Below are positions 33,799 to 44,494 of a DNA stretch of 64,000 nt, piece by piece. Numbering within the stretch: position 1 is the first letter of the stretch; each line of letters begins with the position of its first letter. The translations under genes were made by a program, and so were the position numbers. The notes below the pieces were generated by a model that worked only from the letters and a program-made list of their open reading frames with translations, was not told where the DNA came from and ran no database searches. The DNA comes from Hirundichthys speculiger (Eukaryota > Chordata > Actinopteri > Beloniformes > Exocoetidae): the NCBI GenBank assembly GCA_018398805.1, contig JAGFBZ010002247.1:149054-213053 (forward strand), written 5' to 3'.

Positions 33799-35177
33799 AT
33801 GGCGTCCCTCGGGACGCCGCCTCCGTCTCTGAGGCAGGGGGTGCGCGTGGTCCCGCCGGATGGCGGCCTCCCGATGGAGGTGGTCTTGTTGGCCGTCGGT
33901 GATCAGGTAGGGCATGACAACCTGCTGTTTGCGTCCCGTATGAACAAGGCGGTGGTTGTCTTTCTCCGGGAGGAGGTTTTGGCTCACCGGCTTATTGAGG
34001 GAGGCGTCTTTATCGACGGCGTCCTCGTGCAGGTTTCGCCGCTTTCTGTTCCCTCCACACGGATCACCGTCTCCGGTGTTCCGCCGTTCATCCCCGATGA
34101 GCTTTTAGGGAATGAGCTCCGTCGGTTTGGGAAATTGGCTAGCGGATTCAGGACCGTGGGTCTGGGTTGTAAGGACCCTAAACTCAGACATGTCCAGTCG
34201 CTGCGAAGGCAGGTGTTCATGTTTTTGGACTCGCCTGCGCAGACCCTGGAGGTGTCTTTCCGTGTTAGGCATGGGGACGGCTCGTACATGGTGTATGCTA
34301 GCTCGGGCCAGATGAAATGTTTCAATTGTGGTGATGTGGGTCACAAACGTCTCTCCTGTCCGCATAGAGAGCGGGAGCTGGGCCCGGTTGTGCCCGCTCC
34401 CGCGGAGGCTGTGGCGGATGTTGCTCTGGCTTCCGTGGTGGGCGCGGGTCCCGCCGCTGCTGCTGGCCCCTCCGCCTCGGCGGCGGGTCCCGCCGCTGCG
34501 GCTGGCCCCTCCGCCTCGGCGGTGGATCCCACCGCTGCTGCTGGCCCCTCCGCTGCGGGGGCAGGCCCTCCACCTCGGCGGCGGGTCCTGCTGCTGCTGC
34601 TGGCCCCTCCGCCTCGGCGGTGGGTCCCGCTGCTGCTGCTGGCCCCTCCGCCGGGGTGGCGGGTCCTGCTTCTGGTGCTGGTCCCACCGCCCCGGCGGCG
34701 GGTCCTGCCGAGGATGGCCCCGCAGTTGCCGTTTCTGGCTTGCCTGTTGGGGGTGTGGTTTCGGATATTGAAAGTATCAGCCAGCCGGTGGGTGGGGAGC
34801 CCTTGATGGCTGTTGGGGCCCCTGGCTGTTCTCAGGCTGCTGGTGTGGCCCCGGGCTGTTTGGCTCGCCGGGCCGCGGACGAGATGGAATTGGACTCTGA
34901 GTCAGATGCAGTCTCTGTTGCTGAACTTCATCGGGATTCTGAGCTCTACTCTCTTGAGGACATCAACCGTTTTTTGGATGAGACTTATAAAAAATCTGTC
35001 TCTGTTGGTGATTATTTCAGTGACACGGATAAGTTCATCAGGTCTGTTGATGTCCTGAAGAGGCTGGTTGGCTTTGATCTTCTGGATGAGAAGAAGCGTT
35101 TCAGGCTGAAGAAACACATAACTGTAATTAGGAAGGAAAATAAGGGTAAGATTGCTCAGAGACTGAGACCCAGATGA
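33799..35177 (+). pseudogene. Tx1-like ORF1, gag-like CCHC protein, frameshifted
   Basis: From ATG 33799 the N-terminal 150 residues include an RNA-binding-like region (RITVSGVPPFIPDELLG). At about residues 174-187 there is one knuckle of the form C-x2-C-x4-H-x4-C (CFNCGDVGHKRLSC). A Pro/Ala-rich repeat follows (GPAAAAGPSASA units, DNA period 39-60 bp, about 34440-34700). Near 34565-34570 the repeat word GGCCCCTCC has lost one C (GGCCCTCC), so the frame shifts. The original C terminus continues in another frame to 35177, with an acidic stretch (DEMELDSESDAVS) and a Lys/Arg-rich end. A single indel separates it from an open gene. Confidence 0.8.
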
Positions 35178-35693
35178 TCATGCATCACTTGGTGGTTTCT
35201 TCTTTTTACTGCTGGTTGCTGGTCTCTGTCTGTCTTCTTCTCTTCCTTGGACCTTTCATGAGGAGCATTAAGATTGGCTCTCTTAATATTAATGGTGGGA
35301 GGGATGGGCGAAAGCAGGCGCTTATCTCGGTTGTCGCCACGTTGAATAGTGCGGATGTGCTGTTTCTTCAGGAGACCCACACTCTACCTTCAGATGAAGT
35401 CGACTGGAGGTTGTGGTGGGGGGGTTCCTGTGTTTTTAGCCATGGGTCTAATGTTAGTGCTGGGAGGTGGTTGGTTCTGACCTGCCTGAGGTTTTTTTGG
35501 AGTCATTTCAGACTGGGACCCTTCCAGTGTCATGTCGGCGGGCGGTTCTTTCCCTGCTGCCTAAGACTGGTGACCTGGCTTTACGAAGGAACTGGCGACC
35601 GCTGGCCCTCCTGTGTACAGACTATAAGGTTCTTGTCCCTCCCTGGGGGTCTCCAGTGGGGGACTGTGGGCTTTAAGTTTTTGGGGGTGTATC
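35174..35693 (+). pseudogene. Tx1-like ORF2 5' part: endonuclease start and RT fragment with two deletions
   Basis: From about 35264 the frame gives IKIGSLNINGGRDGRKQALI, then VLFLQETHTLP, the N-terminal part of the AP endonuclease with the catalytic Glu of QETH. At about 35462 (SNVSAG) it jumps to reverse-transcriptase sequence in another frame: LPEVFLESFQTGTLPVSCRR, then LSLLPKTGD and NWRPLALLCTDYKVL. At about 35635 a second jump leads to GTVGFKFLGVYLG, which lies downstream of the catalytic core. So most of the endonuclease and the FADD-containing palm are gone. The gene is then interrupted at 35693 by the hAT insertion. Confidence 0.82.
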
Positions 35694-36026
35694 TAGGGCT
35701 GGGCGATTATACGATCTCGATTTGTGATCGCGATCAAATTAAGTTTGATCACGGTGATCAGCTGTGGGTATACTTTCTCGATCATGTGCAAAACATGCTG
35801 CAGCAAAGTGCACGACAACCAATCACAACCCGCTTTCCTGGCACCGCGCTGTCTGCATTAGTTGATCATGCGCATGACATGCCGCAGCAAGTTGCATGAC
35901 CATAGGCAGTAAACTAGTCACATCTGCCTCCCCTGCACCGGTGGGAGCAAGCGTGACCAGAGAGAATAAAGCTACAAGACAACAACAATCGCCGAAGGTG
36001 GGAGCAGTGAATTTGAAGTTGGAGGA

Positions 36027-38534
36027 ATGGAGGAACATGACATGGAGGTGTCCTCCGAGACTGAAGTCATTGTCGATAAAAAAGGCTACTCAACGTCAGT
36101 GGTGTGGCGGTGGTTTGGATATGGCCAAAGTGACACCCACCAGACGAAGCCGGTATGTAAGTTATGCCGGCGACTAGTGTCTTCTAAGACTGGCAATACA
36201 ACGAACCTTTTTAATCACTTAAAAAAATACCATCCAAGTGACTACTCGGATAGTATGAGAATGCGAGCTCAGCCTGTGCGTTCAGCACGCAGGCCTGGTA
36301 CCAGCGGTGCAGCCACGGGACCAAAACTTCAACAACAATCAATTGTGTCCTCCTTTGCAGCCATTACGCCATACGAGAAACAGTCCAAAAGGAATAGAGC
36401 AATAACACACGCAGTCTATTTTTGCCTTGCCAAGGATATGATGCCGCTCTCAACAGTTGAGCGAACTGGGTTTAAATATCTGCTAAACGTGCTGGACCAG
36501 AGGTACGAAATTCCTAGCAGAAAATATTTTTCTCAGACTGCCATCCCACGGCTTTATGAAAAATGCCGTAACAAGTTGGAAACCCGGCTCCAAGATATCA
36601 AGCATTTCACGACCACCTCTGACATGTGGTCTAGTCGCACGTCTGAGCCCTATTTGAGTCTGATGATACACTACATTGATGAGGAGTGGCCTCTGCAAAG
36701 CACATGCCTGCAGACGGTGTATTTTCCGGGACGACCACACAGCCGAAATAATTTGCCTGGGACTTGAGGATGCGCTGGAATCTTGGGGCCTTAGTGAAGA
36801 CCGACAGGTGTGCATCACCACAGACAGCGGTGCAAACATCGTCAAGGCTGTAGCTCTGAAAGGATGGACTCGCTTGCAGTGCTTCGGTCACCGGCTAAAC
36901 ACAGCTATTGGTAAATATACCCTAAACGAACTTTTGAAATTTATTGTAGCCTATCTTTATTTTTATATTCTTTCTGATGCTATATCACAGTGTAGCAACA
37001 GTTGTTGAAAGTAAAATGATAAAATGATTTTAGGTCTGTTAGTAGCCTTGTCTAAATCAAATCAAAACAAATGTTTATTATTTATTTATATTTATTGTAC
37101 ATGGTACAATCATAGTGAAATGCTTGGTCTGACTCCAATGACTGTGTGCTTCAATGAAAAGTAAATAATGAAATTAATTACATTAAAAATAGTAAAATAG
37201 ATCAGAAAATGATAGTTAAAGTACAACCTCTCACGATAGGTTAGCTTGGCTAGTTTTGCATATTGTTATGATCACCCTCAGACATGAAAACATTTGAAGT
37301 ATGTAATATCCTCTGCTACTACTTAAATATTAGAGCCTATAATGCCACCTACAGGTTAATAACAAAATAGTATTCTCATTCACTACATTATTCTTATTCA
37401 CTACAAAGCGCCAATTTATTTTCTTGTTGTTTGAAAAAAAAAAAAAACAGCATTTAAAATTATTATATTGAGTATTTCATAACTGATTGAATCTTTTCTT
37501 TCTTTCTTTCTCCTCTAGAGGGCAGTATGAAGGACCGGAGAATTGACAGGGCTGTCAGTGTTTGCAAGAAAGTGGTCAGTGCTTTTTCTTACTCGTGGAA
37601 AAAAAAAGAGCACTAGCAACTGCTCAAGATGACCTGGAGCTCCCTAAACACAGGTTAATCACCGAATCTCCTACCAGGTGGGGGTCCCGTCATGCCATGA
37701 TAGCGCGAGTACTGGAGCAGGAGAAGGCTATTGCAAAAGTGTTGTCTGCTGACAGAAAAAGCAGGCACCTCGTTCCCACATGGCAAGATGTTGAGGTATT
37801 GGAATCTGTCCACAAGGCCCTAAATTCACTTGCAGACTTCACTGACGCCCTTTCTGGTGAAGCGTATGTCAGTGTCTCATGTGTGAAACCGGTCCTTCAG
37901 CTTTTCAATGAGGAAGTCTTGAAGCCAGAAGATGATGACGCAGAGCTTACCAAGGCCATCAAGACTGCTGTCATTACATATTTGAATGAGAAATTCAGTG
38001 ATGATGCTACTGATGACCTCCTAAGCATGGCGACCCTTGTTGATCCTCGCTTTAAGACCCACTACATCCAGGCTGACAAAATAGAGGCTGTGCGGGTCAA
38101 TGCCGTCTCACAGATACTGGATGAATGGAAGAGCTCACAGTCTAGCTCTAGCCCTAATGCTCAATCAGAAGCATCAACTTCAGCTGCACCAGTCATCCAC
38201 AAAAAGACACTTGGCAGCTTTTTCAAAAGGCCAGTTGCTACTGCTGGCCTCACAGACCACCAGGCTGTTGAGGCTGAACTGAACAGTTACTTGCAATCTG
38301 CAAATGCAGACAGTGACACCAATCCTCTGGAATGGTGGAAGACCCACTGTACAGCATACCCCAAGGTGAGCCTTCTTGCAAAGCGGTACCTTTGCATACC
38401 TGCCACTAGCTCGCCCTCAGAGAGCTTTTAGCACAGGTGGCAATATTGTTACCTGCCACAGGGCAGCTTTAAAGCCAGATGCTGTGGACAGACTTGTCTT
38501 TCTGGCCAAAAACCTCACAATAGAGCCTGAATGA
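36027..38534 (+). pseudogene. hAT transposase (ZBED1/4-like), two exons, three frameshifts
   Basis: Exon 1 (36027-36910) starts MEEHDMEVSSETEVIVDKKG. A BED finger follows: VVWRWFGY, PVCKLCRRLV, then TTNLFNHLKKYHP. Next is the DNA-binding/catalytic start, with TTSDMWSSRTSEPYLS carrying the first catalytic Asp. A frameshift at about 36730 separates it from DDHTAEIICLGL and ITTDSGANIVKA, which holds the second Asp. A GT donor at 36911 and an AG acceptor at 37517-37518 keep phase. Exon 2 has a one-base loss in the A-run at 37599-37607, then TESPTRWGSRHAMI. The dimerisation domain follows (NPLEWWKTHCTAYPKVSLLA), broken at about 38425 and continuing in another frame to 38534. Confidence 0.9.
36911..37518 (+). 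other. Intron of the hAT transposase gene
   Basis: GTAAAT donor after CTATTG, and a pyrimidine-rich CTTTCTTTCTCCTCTAG acceptor. Joining the exons gives an uninterrupted Glu codon between TAI and GSMKDRRIDRAV, matching the expected family sequence. The intron is AT-rich with an A-run at 37434-37447. Confidence 0.8.
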
Positions 38535-39416
38535 TGTGCACTAGATTCAGCTTAGTCCTTGCATGGCACTGACTACTTGTTAATATATTTGTTAATATAG
38601 TTGCACTTTTTCCAGTTGGTAAAACTGTTTTTTACATTTTTGAATACTGATCAAGGAGGTTTTTGCTGTCCGCTAATACAATTTGATGTGAGATGTCAGA
38701 GCTGTTTTTTTTTTGTCTGTTTCAATACCTGTTACCTATGAATCAGAGTTGTTGATAAGGAATACCTACTGTATGTTATACATACTGTGTAGTCATTTCT
38801 ATTTATAGATTTAGATTTAAGATATTTGCTTGGTGTTCTGAGTGCTGTGTTTGTTAATTCACAATTCTGCAGATTTTGCATTTCACTTCCCTCTAGGAAG
38901 CACAACTGTTTGTTTACATTTTTGAATATTGACTATGGTGGAGATTTTGGTGGCTGCTAAAATTATTTGATGTGAACTGTCAGAGTTGTTTCTGTTTGTT
39001 TGACTATCCATGTTGCATATGAATACCTATGTTAAACAATATTAGTGGCTTGGTATTCTGTGCACTGTTTTTGTTCACAGTTCTGCAGGTTTTACAGTTC
39101 ACTCACTTGCAGTTTTTTGGTTGGTTTACATTTTAAATGATCATGGAGATTTTTTTTGTCTGCTAAAACTACTTGAAACTTTTTTAAACTGCTTAAAACT
39201 ACCTGTTTGTTGTGCCATTTTCTATATGGCTCTTGTTAAAACATGCTATTTGCTTTATTTGTTAATGAAAAAAAACTAATCTCTGGTTTCTTTCTATTTT
39301 ATTCCAGAAGGGAGGGAGGATCTTCTGATTTAAAAAATCGTGATTAAAAATCGAGATCGTTCAATATGGGAAAAAAAAATCGTGATCACTTTTTTTGCCA
39401 TAACGCCCAGCCCTTG

Positions 39417-41015
39417 GTGTATCTTGGTTCTGTTGGTTTTCTGCACAATAACTGGGATGGGCTCAAGGAGAAGGTGTGTGCTCGGTTATCTCAGTGGAAC
39501 TGGTTGCTACCGCAGTTGTCTTATCGGGGCAGAGTTCTGGTTGCCAATAACCTGGCTGCCTCGACTCTGTGGCACCGATTCACGGCTCTTGATCCTCCGA
39601 GGACCCTGGTCGAGGAGATCCAGAAGGTTTTGCTGGACTTCTTCTGGTCAGGCAGGCATTGGATTCGGGCCTCTGTACTCTACCTGCCCGTGGTGGAGGG
39701 TGGCCAGGGCCTGATGGACATTTGGTCCAAGATCGCCTCCTTCAGACTGTGTACTGCCCAGAGGCTGCTGTATGGGTGTGGCCCGAGCTGGTTGGACACC
39801 TCCAGGCTCCTGCTGAGGAAGGTTGGACGCCTGGGCTACGACAAGCAGCTCTTCCTCCTGACACCAGGGGCGGTGGACCTCACTGGACTGTGCCCGTTCT
39901 ATTGTTCTGTTCTGGAGGCATGGCGGATCCTGCAGGCCAGTCGTGTTCGAGGTGGAGCCCCGGGCATGTGGTTGTTCGAGGAACCTCTCTTCTTCAATGA
40001 CTTTGTTGCCAGTCCCGCGCTCCATGGTGTGGGTCTGCGGACTGGCCTTCGGCGGGGCGGCTGCACTAAGGTGGGCCACCTTTTGAAGATGACAGCGGCC
40101 TCCATGGACGATTTCCGGCGGTCCACCGGTATCAGATCATTGCGACTGATTGACAGGGTTGTCCGTGAGGTGTGTGCTGCCCTGCCGCAGTCTCTTCGAG
40201 CGGTAGCAGAAGACCGAACTCTCTCTGACCAATGGGATGATGATTGTAAGTACAGCTTCCCCCGCCTGGCTGTTGCTCCTTCAGTGGGGGACTGGCACGA
40301 AGGAGGTGGCCAGCTGTTGTCCTTCAGGGGGCTCCTCCTGGCTGATTTTGAGGCGGTGGGGAAGAAGTCCCTTTATCAGCTTTGCGTTAAGGTTCTGCAT
40401 TTGCGCTCATTGGCGGAGGTTAGGGAGTCGAGGTGTTCTGAGTTTTTTGGTCCAGACTCTTCTCCGAGAGGCAGCTGGTGGTCCCTGTACAAGATGCCCC
40501 TTGACAAGCGGGCGGCGGACCTCCAGTGGAGGATTGTACATGGGGCTATAGCTACGAACAGATACAGAGCACACCTGGATCCTGGGCTGGGGGGGGACTG
40601 TGGGTTTTGTTTCCAGGGTGAGACCTTGTTTCATTTGTTTGTTGAATGTCCGCGGCTTCAGTCGCTTTTTGTTCTTCTGACGGGTTGGTTTCAGGGACTT
40701 GGGGTGGATTTTTCCTTTCATTTGTTTATTTATGGACCACGTTATTCGGCTCGTGAGAGGACTGTCCACGTGCTGCTGAATTTTCTGTCCGGCTCTGCTA
40801 AGTTGGCCATCTGGCTGACGAGAAGGAACCAGGATCGGGACGCTGGGTGCAGGGACCCAGTCCTGGTCCTGAAGGGACTGCTTAGGGCCAGGCTGAATGT
40901 TGAACATGCTTATTATCGCATGATGGACGATGTGCGGACTTTTGTTCGTTTTTTTGGGCTGTGGGGGGGGTTTGTGTCTGTTCTGTGGGGGTGGATGAAG
41001 AGTTGGACTTTTTGA
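39417..41015 (+). pseudogene. Tx1-like ORF2 C-terminal part, long intact frame
   Basis: The frame begins VYLGSVGFLHNNWDGLKEKV, and continues for about 530 codons to a TGA at 41013-41015. It includes LSYRGRVLVANNLAASTLWH and FFWSGRHWIRASVLYLPV, typical of the region after the reverse transcriptase in Tx1/L1 ORF2. Near the C terminus a zinc-knuckle-like CGFCFQGETLFHLFVEC (C-x2-C-x8-H-x4-C) is followed by the usual LINE tail region. There are no stops or shifts over 1.6 kb, in contrast to the upstream part. It cannot be expressed as a normal ORF2 because its start is gone. Confidence 0.85.
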
Positions 41016-41078
41016 TGTGTGTTGTGATGTGTTCTTATGTTGGCATAGATGAATAAAGGGCTTTTTGAAACCGAAACC

Positions 41079-41227
41079 TCTGTCCTCTCTCACTCTCCCT
41101 CTCTTCTCTCTCTCCTCTCTCTCTCTCTCTCCTCTCTCCTCTCCTCTCCTCTCTCCTCTCTCCTCTGTCCTCTCTCTTCTCTCCTCTCCCTCTGTCTTCT
41201 CTTCCTCTCCCCTCTCTCCTCTCTTCA
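41079..41227. repeat. CT-rich microsatellite, right flank of the Tx1 LINE
   Basis: About 150 bp of TCTGTCC, CTCTCCTCTC and CTCTCT words, the same composition as 33300-33600. It is the presumed target tract of the LINE. Confidence 0.9.
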
Positions 41228-41731
41228 TGACACACTTTGTGAGTTGCCAAATTAGATGTTGCACGTATGAAAAAGCACTTGAAGAGGCAATTATTTCCCC
41301 CTCCAAAAGAAAATGCCAGAGTTAGTATTGGCTTATTAGCAGGAGAATGCACCTGGCATTTAGCTTGCTTTCTGTTGCACAAAAGTGGCGAGAAAGCAAA
41401 GATTTAAAGGAGATGTTACCTGCATGAGTGCCTGAGCATGTGGAAAACATCTCCCTCTAACCCTGTCCAGGGGTTGACATTAGAAGAAAGAGCTGCACGA
41501 GGAAAAAAATGTTCTTCTAATATTGTTTTATACATGACTTTTTGAATGACTTTTTCTAGCAGCAGAGTCCTGAGCTTTATCCCTCAGTCACAGTTAACTG
41601 CTGGATGTTTGCCTGAAAATAAAGCAGCTCTGTGTTCTTTTTATTCCAACTTCCAAGTCTTCTTCATTTATCAAGAGAGCTTTGTTGATTTATTTAATAT
41701 GATGCAAATTAAGTATGTCAGAAACTGTGAA

Positions 41732-41764
<33 letters not shown>

Positions 41765-42300
41765 AACTAATAAAGAAATCAACAGGGGTCTAAAAATATT
41801 CAGAGCAGAACAGAAAAAGAAATGGGAATTGGATTATCATAAAAATGGAAGACAAAGTTTTTGAATTGAATGTTCTGTTCTGTGTATGTTTTTGTTGGGT
41901 GATTATTGCTCTTAGAAAACTCATCTCAAGAATGTTCCAGAAACATATTGTATTGAACTCTACTAACACTAAATGACAAAACCACCCGGGTGAAAACTTC
42001 ACAGATGTTTTCTGGATAACTCACTACGTTTCACAGGGGGAACCAAATGGTCTCTGGAACCAATGCGTCTCCTTTCTCATATAGAAAAATGTGTAACTGG
42101 TTTTTATCTTATCCACATGCTTAATGAATCATCACCTAAATTGGTCAACTTAAGTTTTTATTTTCTTTGCCGGTGCCAGCTTTGATAAGACTAAGCACCT
42201 GGAGAGTGTCCAACATGGCCGTAGCTTAAACACCGATTCATCAGAGATGATTTAAACCGAGTCCTAGCGAGTCCTGGACCATCTGATCACAGGTGGACAC
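41228..42300. other. Unassigned stretch
   Basis: No gene recognised. It contains a C-run then A-run at 41731-41754 (CCCCCCCCCCC followed by AAAAAAAAAA). Confidence 0.5.
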
Positions 42301-42304
42301 TTGT

Positions 42305-43075
42305 AAACTGGCATGGACGCTTCTCGCTGCTACTCCGGGACTTATCTCTGCTAAGCTGGATGCTGGACGCTCCAGTTTGTGCCCGGTTTGTGGTGATCTG
42401 CGGTCGGATGTCGACATACTGTCTGCAGGGGGCGGATCGGTCCTCTTGCGGCTGGTGGAGACCTGCTGCCACGGACATGGACGGTGTCGCTGGAGGCCGG
42501 TTCGGGAAAGCTAAGTAGTCCTGAACTGCTACCCGCGGCAACCACCACCACTGGATCCGGGCTGCAGCGTCACTGAGCCGGGACGGGAGCCCCCGACGTA
42601 GCAGCGGCAGCATGCTGCCTCTGTCCAACTGTCTACACGCCGGATGGGTCAGCTGACCTGGCAGGGGCTGTCTGGTGACCTGGTGGGGCCCAGAACCGCC
42701 GGGGGAGACGACAACGGCCTGGTCCGGTCCGCATGATGAACCGGGCTCTGGGACAGGTCGGCTCCGTCACTCGCCGGACTGAATGGAGCTCAGTCTTCCC
42801 AGAGGAGATGGTTTGGTTCATCGGTGTTTCCTCCTCTGACCTGGAGATATCTCACTTGTCATCATTATGGAGATATACTGGTTCTAATGGCTGTTAACTG
42901 TTTTAACGGCTGTTAACGGCTGTTACCTGGAGTTAGCGCTCTGACCACGGGACCTGGCATGAAAAGGAGCACTGGACACTAGCAGCTCCCCTAGAACACC
43001 AGATTTTTCCTGGTGTACTGAAACTTGAATTTCCCCCTTGGCGGATTAATAAAGTATTTTGAATTGAATTGAATA
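42305..43075 (+). mobile_element. 0.77-kb retroposon with TTGAA tail, copy A
   Basis: A GC-rich body starts at about CTGGCATGGACGCTTCTCG and ends with TCCCCCTTGGCGGATTAATA, then AAGTATTTTGAATTGAATTG at about 43075. An inverted copy of the same body and tail lies at 49585-50300. There are no inverted ends and no pol III boxes that I can identify. The first 200 bp keep the same open frame in both copies (DAGRSSLCPVCGDLRSDV), which could be a relic of a coding region. The tail block matches the LINE end at 2.4 kb. Family unknown. Confidence 0.75.
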
Positions 43076-43089
43076 AACGCTTTAAACTT

Positions 43090-43657
43090 TGATGGGAAAA
43101 GTAAGTGAACCCGTGGATATCAACTAACATGTTGACCTGCAGTCTGATCCTCTGACCACCTCAGTGTTTCTGCCTACATCTGTTTATATAGTCATCTCTG
43201 TATTTCATGAACTAAATGAACCAGTCACATTAGAAGAACATGGAGTTATTAGTTCTCCAGCTAACAGATAATTACTATTCATATATTTTGTCTTATAAAA
43301 TATTGACAATATATCTGTGCATCCTCTCTCTGTCCTCCATCCTCTCTCTGTCCTGTCTCCCCTCTTTTCTTTCTCTGCTCGGCTGGTCTTCATCAGGAAG
43401 GTCCCCCCATATGATCCAGGTCCTGCTCAAGGTTTCTTCCTCTTAAAGTGGAGTTTTTCCTTGCCACTGTTTGGCTTAAAGGTTTTTTTCTTGTCCTATG
43501 GAAGTTTTTTTTTTTTCTTTAACTTGCTATTTTTATTTAATGAGGATTTACTAATATAATTTTAGTTAATGATATTTGCTCTGGGGGTCTGTATAGCGCA
43601 GAGAGACAATTTGCAATGTAAAAAACGGTATACAAATAAAATTGAATTGAATAGACT
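43090..43657 (+). mobile_element. L2-type LINE 3' untranslated region, plus strand
   Basis: Contains CATCAGGAAGGTCCCCCCAT, then CAGGTCCTGCTCAAGGTTTC, GGAGTTTTTCCTTGCCACTG and, at the end, GTATACAAATAAAATTGAAT. This is the 3' region typical of fish L2-type LINEs. An inverted copy lies at 56690-57215 with shared blocks through CAGTCTGATCCTCTGACCAC. It has no coding part. Confidence 0.8.
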
Positions 43658-43908
43658 ACAGACTGAATACTTGACTAAAGTAAAGCTAATTGGAGCCAAT
43701 AGTTTCCACGGCTGGAGTCCAATCAGTGAATTGAGTTTGGAGGTGTGGCTTAGAGCAACTACAAATGATAAAAGACTTTGAAAAGTTTTAAGTTTCCCGT
43801 ACATATGAGGCATCTGCTGATTTAAACCAGGTCTCGATAAAAGGAGATATCTGAAGACAAACGATCAAGAAGGCTGAAAAGAGATACTTAATATTGATAC
43901 ATCCATCA
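43658..43908. other. Short unassigned stretch
   Basis: Between the L2 tail and a hAT element; nothing recognised. Confidence 0.5.
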
Positions 43909-44389
43909 GTCTACAGTAGGGTTTCTCAACGGGGGCGGTACCGCCCCCCAGGGGGCGTTCTGAACCTTTAGGGGGGCGCTTGAAATGTCAGGGCTGAGAG
44001 GGGGGGACTCAGGCACAAATGAGAACTCTATTTTAAACTTTCATGGTTTCTCAAGGTTTTTTTTATAGTTCAAATCTATTTATGTTTCAATAAATGTTGT
44101 GCTCAGATTTCCTGTCAAAAAAATAAAGCTGCTGTCTGAGACCAAAAGCCCGAGTCTGCTGCTTCCATGACCCGGTAAAATCTCCTTTTCTCTCTACGTC
44201 ACAACAAGACGAGCTGAGCTGGATCGGGGTTGCCCATAAACACACAATCAAGACTACATAATCACGTTTAATCACAAATATTTACAGTACAATCAAAAAT
44301 GGTGGAAAACAAGAAAAAGTGCCGACAGTAGAATGCTAATTACGTAACTTATGAGTTTATTCGATCACTGAGCAACGTACATCTGCTGA

Positions 44390-44494
44390 TGTGCTGCTAT
44401 GTGAGCAGGTGTTCTCCAATGCAGCCATGAAGCTGTTACGATTACAGGAGCATCTTTCTAAAAAACATCCAGACAAGGCATCTAAAATGATGTA
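44390..44494 (+). pseudogene. BED zinc-finger fragment of a hAT transposase
   Basis: The plus strand encodes CEQVFSNAAMKLLRLQEHLS, then KKHPDKASKMM. This resembles the finger of ZBED5-like hAT proteins (C-x2-x-L-S-N-x-A-M-K-x-x-R-L-x-x-H-L-x-K-x-H-P-x-K). It is cut after the finger by the TTAA element at 44495. No catalytic region follows. Confidence 0.65.

Larger units (their letters stand above)
35686..39423 (+). mobile_element. ZBED-type hAT element, 3.72 kb, exact 8-bp duplication
   Basis: The element proper is 35694-39415. The ends are TAGGGCTGGGCG and, on the opposite strand, AAGGGCTGGGCG (11 of 12 match). The exact duplication GGTGTATC flanks it (35686-35693 and 39416-39423) and removing it rejoins the LINE frame VYLG. 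Subterminal GATCTCGATT / AATCGAGATC motifs occur at both ends. It encodes a transposase in two exons with three frameshifts. About 0.9 kb of AT-rich trailing sequence follows the gene. It is full-length in structure but inactive as it stands. Confidence 0.93.
33601..41078 (+). mobile_element. Tx1-clade LINE in a CT-rich microsatellite, split by a hAT
   Basis: The element runs from the end of the left CT tract to CCGAAACC at 41078, where CT-rich sequence resumes. ORF1 encodes a CCHC-knuckle protein; ORF2 has an AP-type endonuclease start, reverse transcriptase pieces and a long intact C-terminal part. The order and sequences look like the Tx1 group of L1 elements. The 3' end has an AATAAA-like signal (GAATAAAGGG) but no poly-A. 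Excluding the hAT insertion, about 3.75 kb remains, short for a two-ORF LINE, because two internal deletions removed most of the endonuclease and the catalytic core. Some Tx1 elements insert specifically into microsatellites. Confidence 0.85.

Noticed and set aside
34322..34687. Ala/Pro-rich minus-strand frame opposite the LINE ORF1 repeat
   Set aside because: Shadow of the repeat in ORF1; the plus strand carries the zinc knuckle and the conserved flanks.
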